A stretch of DNA of 64,000 nt from Wenzhouxiangella sp. AB-CW3 (GTDB lineage Bacteria > Pseudomonadota > Gammaproteobacteria > Xanthomonadales > Wenzhouxiangellaceae), in the NCBI RefSeq assembly GCF_014725735.1, contig NZ_CP061368.1, positions 759,225 to 823,224 of the forward strand, given 5' to 3'. The notes below the pieces were generated by a model. It was not told the DNA's origin and searched no databases. It worked only from the letters and a program-made list of their open reading frames with translations. Below, piece after piece: positions 57,672 to 64,000 of this stretch; the first letter of the stretch is position 1; each line of letters starts with the position of its first letter. The position numbers were made by a program, and so were the translations under genes.

Positions 57672-58868
57672 TCATGGCCTGCCGCGCCGGACCCAGTACA
57701 GCATCTCACGAAGCCCCGGTTCCTTTCCATACATCATCATGCCAGCGGCGAATATGCGGCCGGCGGCAATTCGCAGCAGCCAGGCGGCCCCGGCCAGTGT
57801 CACCACCGCAAGCAGAATCTCCCACCAGGCCACTTCGGTCAACACCATGCGCGCCGGCAGCACCGCGGACGAAGTCAGCGGGAAAATCCCCAGGATCTTC
57901 ATCAGCAGGTTGTCCGGGTTGACCAGCGCAAAAAAGGCAAAGCCCACCGGCACCATGGGCAGCATCATCCAGCCGGACTTCTGTGACGTATTGGGGTCGT
58001 CGATGACCGCGGCGATGGCGGCCAGGAAGGCATTCCACATCAGTATGCCGAGCAAGGCCATGACAATGAATACGGCCAGCATGGGCAGGTCGATCAGGGC
58101 CAGCACTTCGCCCAGCGGCATGCCCAGCCAGGTCAGTACCGCGGTGACGACCAGGCCCAGCAGTCCGTAATAGACGACGTACGCCAGGCCAATGCCGCTG
58201 ATACCCAGTATCTTGCCGTCCATCCAGGTTTGCGGCGATATGGCCGAGATTACCTGTTCGGTAATGCGCTGCTGCTTCTCGGCAGTAATCGCCGTGAACT
58301 GGTAGGCAAAGCCCATGAACACCGCCATGACCACCAGCAATACGGCAATACCGGCCACCACCTTGTCCACCCGGCTTGCCCTGCTTTCGACCAGGTAGCG
58401 GGATTCCACTTCGAAGCCGCGGTTGAGCAGGGCGTAGGTTTCATCCGAGATATCCAACTGTTCGAGAAGGAAGTCGGTGCGTACCTGGGCCAGGAACTCG
58501 TTGAGCACCACTTGCCATGGACGCTCGCCGGTGGTCATCAACTGCCCCTGGTCGGCTGAATCAACGATAAGTACCCCGTCAATATCGCCAGCCTCCAGTT
58601 GCTGCTGGAGCGTGTCAATGTCCTGATCCGAGGCGTCGATGAAGCTTAGCCGCTCGCTGACCAGGGCAGCCGGTGCGAACTCGCCGTAGTCTTGCACGGC
58701 AATGTCGGGCACGGATACGGCATCGCGTCCCATGACCAGCCCGACCAGACCGCCGATCACGCCCATGATCAGAAAGAACAGAGTGCCCTTGATCAGATCG
58801 GAAAGCTTGAAGAAGCGATTGAACTCCCAGTGCGTGACCAACCAGGTCAGATTTACGGTGCGATTCAT
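57672..58868 (-). CDS. ABC transporter permease (NatB-like)
   Basis: A 398-aa ABC-2-type permease: one N-terminal membrane segment (GTLFFLIMGVIGGLVGLVM), a large external loop of ~150 residues, then five to six segments towards the C-terminus. This topology and motifs (AVFMGFAYQFTAITAEKQQRITEQVISAISPQTW) match NatB, the permease of NatAB sodium exporters and related lipid/peptide exporters. The start is the ATG at 58868, overlapping the ATPase gene by 4 bp. Substrate is not known. Confidence 0.85.
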   Translation of the reverse strand: MNRTVNLTWLVTHWEFNRFFKLSDLIKGTLFFLIMGVIGGLVGLVMGRDAVSVPDIAVQDYGEFAPAALVSERLSFIDASDQDIDTLQQQLEAGDIDGVLIVDSADQGQLMTTGERPWQVVLNEFLAQVRTDFLLEQLDISDETYALLNRGFEVESRYLVESRASRVDKVVAGIAVLLVVMAVFMGFAYQFTAITAEKQQRITEQVISAISPQTWMDGKILGISGIGLAYVVYYGLLGLVVTAVLTWLGMPLGEVLALIDLPMLAVFIVMALLGILMWNAFLAAIAAVIDDPNTSQKSGWMMLPMVPVGFAFFALVNPDNLLMKILGIFPLTSSAVLPARMVLTEVAWWEILLAVVTLAGAAWLLRIAAGRIFAAGMMMYGKEPGLREMLYWVRRGRP

Positions 58869-59785
58869 CCTCTGTTCTCCTGCCGGTCGAAGCTCTCCAC
58901 GAAAATCTCGTGCAGGCTGGGTGTGGCCGTGGCCAGGTGGGTGACTTCGCCGGCCTGGCAAAGCCCCTGCAGGGCATCGTTGAGCTGGGCGTCCGGGTCC
59001 AGAAATACTTCCCACTGGCCTGATTCATTGCGGTGGCAGGCACTGATGCCGGGAGTGTCTTCCAGTGTTTCGGGGTCCACTTCGGCGCCGTATTCGACCA
59101 CCAGCTTGCGGCTCGAAACCGTGGCGGCCCGAATCTCGGAGAGCGTGCCACTGACTCGTTCACGCCCATGGTCGATCAGCAGGATCCGGTCGGCAATGCG
59201 CTCGATCAGTTGCAGTTGATGCGCACTGAGCAGCAGGGTGGTGCCCTGGTCGCGCAGCTCGCGAATCCAGGCGCACATGCGCTCCTGGTTGATCGGATCC
59301 AGTCCGCTGAAAGGCTCGTCCAGTACGGCAAATCGCGGCCGGTGCAGAACGGCGGCAATGAACTGTACCTTCTGTTGATTGCCCTTGGAAAGCGCCGAGA
59401 CCTTCTCCTCGGCGCGGTCGGCCAGATCGGTGCGCTCCAGCCATTCCAGGGCACGCGCCCTGGCCTGATCCGCCGGGCAGCCCCGCAATGCGGCCAGGTA
59501 CAACAGGGACTTGAGCACCGTGGCATCCTGGTACAGGCCGCGTTCCTCGGGCAGGTAGCCGAGCTGGCTGCGCTCGACCTGGTCGTTCTCCCGCAGCTCC
59601 GGGTGATACTCGATGCGGCCGCTGTCAGGCACCATCAGTTGCATGATCATGCGCACGCTGGTGGTCTTGCCGGCCCCGTTGGGGCCGAGCAGGGCGAATA
59701 TTTCGCCCGGCTCAATGGCAAACGACAGGGCGTCGACGGCCTGAACCGTGGCAAATTGTTTGCAGACGTCGTGAAAACGGATCAT
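58865..59785 (-). CDS. ABC transporter ATP-binding protein (NatA-like)
   Basis: A 306-aa ABC ATPase with Walker A LLGPNGAGKTTSVRM, a Q-loop region, the signature ALSKGNQQKVQF (a variant of LSGGQ) and Walker B FAVLDEPFSGLDPIN. The C-terminal ~80 residues form the extra domain seen in NatA-like proteins. It pairs with the permease directly downstream, forming an exporter. The glutamate after Walker B is present, so ATPase activity is expected. Confidence 0.9.
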   Translation of the reverse strand: MIRFHDVCKQFATVQAVDALSFAIEPGEIFALLGPNGAGKTTSVRMIMQLMVPDSGRIEYHPELRENDQVERSQLGYLPEERGLYQDATVLKSLLYLAALRGCPADQARARALEWLERTDLADRAEEKVSALSKGNQQKVQFIAAVLHRPRFAVLDEPFSGLDPINQERMCAWIRELRDQGTTLLLSAHQLQLIERIADRILLIDHGRERVSGTLSEIRAATVSSRKLVVEYGAEVDPETLEDTPGISACHRNESGQWEVFLDPDAQLNDALQGLCQAGEVTHLATATPSLHEIFVESFDRQENRG

Positions 59786-60145
59786 GGTCGGTCAGATTAA
59801 GGGATCAGTCGCGAATGATAGCCGGCCTGTCCAGGGCGTGCATGTGACATTCGTCAGGAGGTGACTCCAAGTGCCTGTTTTTTTTCCGTCACTTCCATAC
59901 GTCTCGATGCGCCGGTAACGAGCGTATTCAGGAGCCAAGCGTCCGTGTCAGCGGTTGCTGTACAGTATGGATAGTGAGTGCTAAACTGTGATCAGCATAG
60001 CGTTTTTCTTCCTTTGAGGGCGACCGGCAAAAATCCGAAGGATTAGGTCGCCTGTCATTGCAAGAACCTGTGCAGTGGTGAAGATTCCGTATCGGCTACT
60101 GCCTTGAATCATCTGCGGTCAAGCGAAATTTGGGAGGTTAGTTCC
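59786..60145. promoter_or_regulatory. 360-bp leader region with hairpin (60019-60052)
   Basis: No gene is seen. At 60019-60052 GGCGACC pairs with GGTCGCC, enclosing AATCC-GAA-GGATT, a two-tier hairpin about 100 nt before the next start. I could not assign it to a riboswitch class. A T8 run at 59878-59885 and the ribosome-binding site GGGAGG at 60132-60137 are the other visible features. Confidence 0.5.
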
Positions 60146-61519
60146 GTGAAAGCAAGAATGTGCTGTAAGACTCGGTCAGGATTTGGAACCAAAAGGCTGG
60201 CTACCCCGGTGGCATTGGTCGTATTACTTTGTTCGCTGTTGCTTGCCAGCGGTGCCGTGGCGCAAGGTGCACCAGCGCCGGGGCCCGGTGAAGGCGACTT
60301 CAGGGTCCAGAATTATGCGACCGGCACCGGCAATGGGAATTTTGTCTACCGAGGTTACCTGTTCCGGCCTTCACGTGATGTGGTCGTTACTGGAATGTGG
60401 GGTGGGTTTGGTCCAAATTGCTCGGAATTCGGTGGTGCTATTTTCGAGGCTACCCTGACGGGCGGCGGTACAAGTGATGTGCCCGAGTTCGAGATTGGTG
60501 ACGTCGTGCGCGAGGTTCGCTTCGAGGATGGGGTCGGCAACACACCGGAATTCAGAGAGTTCGACTCATCGGCCACGCTGAGTGATGACAGCTACTACGT
60601 GATTGCCCAGGGTCGTATTGCAGGTGGCTCCGGCTGCCATTTCAATACCGATTCGCTGGATTTCCAGAACCTCTTGATTGGTAGCCCCATCCTTGCTGAG
60701 TGGTTCCCGCAAGAAGATGCTCAGTACAACATCGGGGGCACCGGAGAGCCCGAAGGTCGGGTTGGCCAGACCGTCGGCTTTACCGATAACATCCGAATAC
60801 TGGTCGGCTTTCGTTACGAGACCGATTCGGTCGCGGCTGACCTGACGGACGTGCAGACAACCGCTTTCCAGCTCGCCGGCTCCAACAACGTGGTGGTCAG
60901 CGGTAACCTCAGCGACAGCGGGTTACAGGATCCAGATGAAGAATTGACCCTGTACTTCGAATTTGCCGATAACGATTCGTTCGATAACGCCACCCTGGTG
61001 CCGGCACAGCCGTTCACGGTGACCGGGCCGCAGACCGACGTGCCGTTTGGCGCGACTCTTGAGGATCTTGATGACGGCGTGCAGTATTGGGTTCGCGCTG
61101 TAGCCATCAATGAAGCCGGTCGAGTCGATGCCAATCCCCTGAGCTTCACGGTTGGAAGTATGGATGAAGGCTTCGAGGTTACTACATCGGTGGTGACAGT
61201 GGACGATGCCTCGGGCACGGTCACGCCGCAGACGCGTGCCGTGGCTGAGAATGAAACCACGACGTTTGGTGTTTTCCCGGCATCCGGATCCGAGGTTTCC
61301 GATATCAGCTCGACCTGTGGAACGGGAAGCCTGGTTGGAAATACCTACACCACCGCCGAGGTGACCGAGCCTTGCAGCGTTGAATTCACCTTTGCCCCAA
61401 TGCAGGAGATCGAGCCTGTGGCGGTGCCTGTGCTGGGCCGAAACGGGTTCTTGTGGTTGCTGATTGCATTGACCTTCATGCTGGGTGTCGTGATGTTGCG
61501 CGCCCGCGTCAAGGCCTGA
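60146..61519 (+). CDS. Exported protein with C-terminal membrane/sorting tail
   Basis: The GTG at 60146 is chosen because GGGAGG lies 8 nt upstream, giving 457 aa with signal peptide TPVALVVLLCSLLLASGAVAQ; a TTG at 60104 is an alternative. No domain is recognised in residues ~30-240. The region ~255-345 may be a fibronectin-like fold (DGVQYWVRAVAINEAGRV). Three cysteines are in the mature part. The end is EPVAVPVLGRNGFLWLLIALTF then MLRARVKA, an IPTL-CTERM-like tail. Function unknown; surface-associated by inference. Confidence 0.75.
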   Translation: MKARMCCKTRSGFGTKRLATPVALVVLLCSLLLASGAVAQGAPAPGPGEGDFRVQNYATGTGNGNFVYRGYLFRPSRDVVVTGMWGGFGPNCSEFGGAIFEATLTGGGTSDVPEFEIGDVVREVRFEDGVGNTPEFREFDSSATLSDDSYYVIAQGRIAGGSGCHFNTDSLDFQNLLIGSPILAEWFPQEDAQYNIGGTGEPEGRVGQTVGFTDNIRILVGFRYETDSVAADLTDVQTTAFQLAGSNNVVVSGNLSDSGLQDPDEELTLYFEFADNDSFDNATLVPAQPFTVTGPQTDVPFGATLEDLDDGVQYWVRAVAINEAGRVDANPLSFTVGSMDEGFEVTTSVVTVDDASGTVTPQTRAVAENETTTFGVFPASGSEVSDISSTCGTGSLVGNTYTTAEVTEPCSVEFTFAPMQEIEPVAVPVLGRNGFLWLLIALTFMLGVVMLRARVKA

Positions 61520-61528
61520 TAGCCAACG

Positions 61529-61567
61529 GAAAAAGTCCCGCCCGCTTGAGCCTGCGCGGGCGGGACT
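61529..61567 (-). terminator. Strong hairpin with T-tract on the minus strand
   Basis: AGTCCCGCCCGC (61534-61545) pairs with GCGGGCGGGACT (61556-61567), a perfect 12-bp stem. Five A's on its left make U5 in minus-strand RNA, so it terminates the response-regulator operon. It sits 9 bp past the stop of the convergent gene. Confidence 0.88.
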
Positions 61568-61599
61568 CACTCCCTGTCACAGCACAGCCAACTTCCCCC

Positions 61600-62202
61600 C
61601 TACAGCCAGCCGTTCTGCCGGGCAATCCTGGCGGCCTCTACGCGATTGCTTGCCTGCAGCTTGCCGATGGCTTCTGAAAGATAGTTGCGCACGGTCCCCT
61701 CGGATAGATGCAGTTTTCCGGCAATGGCTGAACTGCTCAGGCCCTCGGCGGCCAGGCGCAGGGTGTCGCGTTCGCGGCTGGTCAGGGGGCTTTCGGCGGC
61801 CCATGCTTCGGCGGCCAGTTCCGGGGCAATTTCGCGACCGCCGCGGTAGACATTGCGAATGGCGCGCGCCAGATCCTCGGCGGGCGTATCCTTGAGCAGG
61901 TATCCCCGCACTCCCGCTTCCAGTGCCCGCCTGAGGTAGCCCGGCCGGGCAAAGGTGGTCACGATAATCACGTGCACGTCCGGCTGACGGCCGCGGACCC
62001 ACTCGGCGAGGTCCAGTCCACTCATTTCGGGCATTTCGATGTCGGTAAGGACGACATCGGGCGGGTCGGACTCGATCAGTCGGCGTGCTTCCAGGCCGTT
62101 GGCGGCACGCCCGGTGACCTGAAGATCGGGCTCCATGTCGAGTAGTGCGGCCAGGGCACCCAGCACCATGGCCTGGTCTTCGGCCACCAGCACACGAATC
62201 AT
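61600..62202 (-). CDS. NarL/FixJ-family response regulator (DesR-like)
   Basis: A 200-aa regulator (start ATG 62202). The receiver domain has the acidic pair AED near residue 8-9, the phosphoacceptor D54 in LTDIEMPEMSG, and the conserved KDTPAEDL lysine. The LuxR-type HTH (residues ~135-195) is LTSRERDTLRLAAEGLSSSAIAGKLHLSEGTVRNYLS. It overlaps the kinase gene by 4 bp and is surely its partner. DesR-type regulators often control membrane-fluidity or envelope-stress genes; the target is unknown here. Confidence 0.92.
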   Translation of the reverse strand: MIRVLVAEDQAMVLGALAALLDMEPDLQVTGRAANGLEARRLIESDPPDVVLTDIEMPEMSGLDLAEWVRGRQPDVHVIIVTTFARPGYLRRALEAGVRGYLLKDTPAEDLARAIRNVYRGGREIAPELAAEAWAAESPLTSRERDTLRLAAEGLSSSAIAGKLHLSEGTVRNYLSEAIGKLQASNRVEAARIARQNGWL

Positions 62203-63317
62203 GCTGCCTGTTCCTCGCATTCATCGGGCACCCAGGCGACCAGGGTGCAACCTGGGTCGCTGTTCAGCTCCAGGCGCCCGCCGATGTCGGCCAGGCGCTC
62301 GCGCATGCCCTGTATGCCGTTGCCCTCCTCGGGCGTGCAGCCACGGCCGTCGTCGCACACGCGCATGGTCCAGCCCGCCTGCTCTTGCTCGAACTCGACC
62401 CGCCCGTGCTCGGCGCCGGAATGGCGAATGATGTTGGTGACGGCCTCGCGCAACACCATGGCCAGAACCCGGCCGGCGTGACCGGGTATTTCCGGTGGCT
62501 CGTCGATCTGGGCGGAAATGTCGGCGGATTCCAGCGTCAGGCGTGTGGCTGCAAGTTCGGCAGCCAATTCCGGCGCGCGCCAGCCCGAAACCGCCTCGCG
62601 CACCTGGGAAAGCGCCTGTCGTCCGACCGACTCCACTTCGGCCATTTCGGTGCCGGCGCGTTCCGGGTCGGTGGACACCAGGCGCCTGGCCAGTTCGGTC
62701 TTGCGCACCATCACCGAAAGCGTGTGACCCAGCAAATCATGCAGATCGCGGGCAATGCGCTCGCGTTCGGCCTTGCCGGCCAGCCGCCGGACCTCCTGCT
62801 GGCTGAGCTTGATCTCGGCATTCTTGCGATTGAGTTCATTGAAATAGATATTGCTCACTCCCACCATCAGCGGAATCAGCAGGCCCATGAGAAAGAAGGG
62901 CAGGGGCAGGGAGTGAACCCAGAACACCACAAGCACCGCCGCCACAACGCCCACTACACTGATCAGGCCGGCCCTTGGTGAGCCATATCCGGGAGAATAG
63001 GCGGCTGCATAAATCGCATAGGTGAACGCCGACGGGTTGAACGGCGTGACCACCGCGCACAGCCCGACCATCGGAACCACCCCGCATAACAGCTTCCACC
63101 CGGTCAGCCGGAAGGACCAGAAATACAGGGGTATGAACAAGGCCATGCTGATCAGGGTGGCCCACCAGAAACCCGGTTCGACCTCACCCAGTGTGAGCGG
63201 GAAGAACAGGAACCCGAGATAGATCAGCCAGGCATAGGGAAGACGCCCGACTTCGTCATCATCGGGCAGCAGCAGCCGATCGATTCGCAGCAGTATCGCT
63301 TTCAGGCGTCGGGTCAT
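62199..63317 (-). CDS. Sensor histidine kinase (DesK/NarX type)
   Basis: A 372-aa membrane kinase. About four to six membrane segments lie in residues 25-155 with no large periplasmic domain, as in DesK thermosensors. The HisKA_3 domain has the phosphoacceptor H193 in RIARDLHDLLGHTLSV, and the ATPase domain shows NIIRHSGA (N box) and DDGRGCTPEEGNGIQGMRERL (G1/G2 boxes). With the downstream regulator it forms a two-component system that senses a membrane-embedded cue. Confidence 0.92.
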   Translation of the reverse strand: MTRRLKAILLRIDRLLLPDDDEVGRLPYAWLIYLGFLFFPLTLGEVEPGFWWATLISMALFIPLYFWSFRLTGWKLLCGVVPMVGLCAVVTPFNPSAFTYAIYAAAYSPGYGSPRAGLISVVGVVAAVLVVFWVHSLPLPFFLMGLLIPLMVGVSNIYFNELNRKNAEIKLSQQEVRRLAGKAERERIARDLHDLLGHTLSVMVRKTELARRLVSTDPERAGTEMAEVESVGRQALSQVREAVSGWRAPELAAELAATRLTLESADISAQIDEPPEIPGHAGRVLAMVLREAVTNIIRHSGAEHGRVEFEQEQAGWTMRVCDDGRGCTPEEGNGIQGMRERLADIGGRLELNSDPGCTLVAWVPDECEEQAA

Positions 63318-63320
63318 TGA

Positions 63321-63614
63321 CTATTCCAGTCGCACATCAGCCAGATCAAAGGCAAAGGAACCGGCTTGCGGGCCGGTAACGAAGGCGAAGGCTATGCCGG
63401 TGACAGCATCGACGTCGACCCCGTCGAAGTCATCAAGCGAGAGGGCCACTTCCTGCCGGTCATTATCCGTATCAAACTGTTGCATTTGCTGGAGTAGTAT
63501 CCGAAATATCGGGGCTAACTTCCAGCTATTGTGTAACCATTCTGAGCCATTTCGGTTAACGCCGACAGTCACAAGGATCAGGCAGTTGGTATGACAAGTG
63601 TCATATCCAATCAA
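63321..63614 (-). pseudogene. Probable remnant of a CIA30-like protein gene
   Basis: Only the last ~52 residues (QEVALSLDDFDGVDVDAVTGIAFAFVTGPQAGSFAFDLADVRLE) look like a real protein end, resembling the C-terminus of CIA30/CBM11-like domains. The first ~45 residues (with CHTNCLILVTVG) do not match and a 97-aa size is too short. I read it as a truncated 3' fragment directly upstream of the kinase; it could be a chance frame. Confidence 0.4.
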
Positions 63615-63690
63615 TGACTGTCGATACTGAACCTGGAAAGTTCACCGGAGTATCGTGTGTCATTGAAACTTGTAGCTCGATAGGTAAACC
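63615..63690. other. Short intergenic gap
   Basis: No hairpin or promoter hexamers stand out between the remnant and the final gene. Confidence 0.4.
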
Positions 63691-64000
63691 ATGGCATTCG
63701 AAATGCTCTCCGAATCTTCGCGTCAGACCATACGTGTCGTCGTGACGGTCTTGCTGTTGGCGGCGGCGGGAAACTACAGTGACATCATGGATCAGTTCCA
63801 TCTCGCCTGCCTGGAGAACCGGCTCAGCGATGCCCGAGAAATTCGTACCCGGCTGCCCGATGTGAAGGCCGACCAGCAGGCTCTGGCCGATTATCGTCTG
63901 GCCTCCCTGTATATGGAGCAGGGTCGTGACGACGACGCCCGTGAGGCCCTGGATCGTGGCCTGGAGCAAATCACGGACTGGCTGGACCGGCATCCTGACG
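63691..64000 (+). CDS. TPR-like protein, N-terminal part (runs off the window)
   Basis: From ATG 63691 the frame is open for 103 codons to the window edge. It starts MAFEMLSESSRQTIRVVV with a hydrophobic VVTVLLLAAA, then helical, Ala- and Leu-rich units (LACLENRLSDAREI, LADYRLASLYMEQGRDDDAREALDRGLEQ) of the tetratricopeptide type. No other domain can be seen before the cut. No ribosome-binding site is convincing. The antisense frame across the same bases is a shadow. Confidence 0.6.
   Translation, partial: MAFEMLSESSRQTIRVVVTVLLLAAAGNYSDIMDQFHLACLENRLSDAREIRTRLPDVKADQQALADYRLASLYMEQGRDDDAREALDRGLEQITDWLDRHPD

Noticed and set aside
60019-60052. c-di-GMP (GEMM) riboswitch
   Set aside because: A GGCAAA-like loop invited the idea, but the conserved second stem and core nucleotides are absent.
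63601-63993. Minus-strand 130-codon frame at the window end
   Set aside because: The plus-strand frame from 63691 has a helical, TPR-like composition and continues past the edge; the antisense frame has none.

Overview
The window looks like a chromosomal segment of a high-GC gammaproteobacterium. It carries an intact mraZ-to-lpxC division and cell-wall (dcw) cluster followed by secA, a ubiE-ubiJ-ubiB ubiquinone operon, parC, and outer-membrane TonB-dependent receptors. The MurE DNPR motif implies a meso-diaminopimelate peptidoglycan. Gene order and protein style resemble Xanthomonadales or Wenzhouxiangella-like bacteria; that placement is inference from memory of families, not from a search.

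Layout. 0-2.7 kb (minus strand): tsaC/sua5, pyrC and an NnrU-family membrane protein. 2.8-6.4 kb: a TonB receptor and a hipBA toxin-antitoxin pair with a three-half-site operator, then tRNA-Pro(CGG). 6.7-8.1 kb: ppnN. 8.1-8.5 kb: 155 nt of pure purine followed by 234 nt of pure pyrimidine. 8.5-24.8 kb: dcw cluster (mraZ, rsmH, ftsL, ftsI, murE, murF, mraY, ftsW, murG, murC, ddlB, ftsQ, ftsA, ftsZ, lpxC) behind a clear Pmra promoter with MraZ boxes. 24.9-31.5 kb: a DUF721/DciA-like gene, secA, a Nudix-ThiE fusion, a phosphopantetheinyl transferase and a phospholipase-D-like lipoprotein. 31.6-36.6 kb (minus): AbgT transporter, DUF971 protein, ubiE, ubiJ, ubiB.

36.6-40.8 kb is an accessory island, visibly more A/T-rich than its surroundings. 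It has a secreted trypsin-like protease and a large secreted repeat protein between two related direct repeats made partly of heptamers. A separate heptamer tract (TCTGGTC, nearly six copies) lies inside what would be the protease signal peptide. In this sequence the tract puts the well-placed start codon out of frame; one more copy, or two fewer, would restore a complete signal peptide. This is the strongest candidate here for an undescribed switch (phase variation).

40.8-48.3 kb: GntP permease divergent from a TonB receptor, a secreted protein with a hydrophobic C-terminal tail, and parC. 48.3-53.6 kb: two large secreted proteins between arrays of a 35-bp-period REP-like palindrome. 53.6-61.5 kb: a serine hydrolase with membrane tail, an alpha/beta hydrolase, a TraB/GumN protein, a NatAB-type ABC exporter, and a secreted protein with a hydrophobic C-terminal tail. 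61.6-64 kb: a DesK/DesR-type two-component system, a probable gene remnant, and the start of a TPR-like gene that runs off the window.

Three secreted proteins in the second half share a P-V-P/V-P-V, hydrophobic stretch, basic-end tail resembling IPTL-CTERM-type sorting signals. Most start sites were refined from overlap and ribosome-binding-site context. Functions are family-level readings of motifs; no database search was run.
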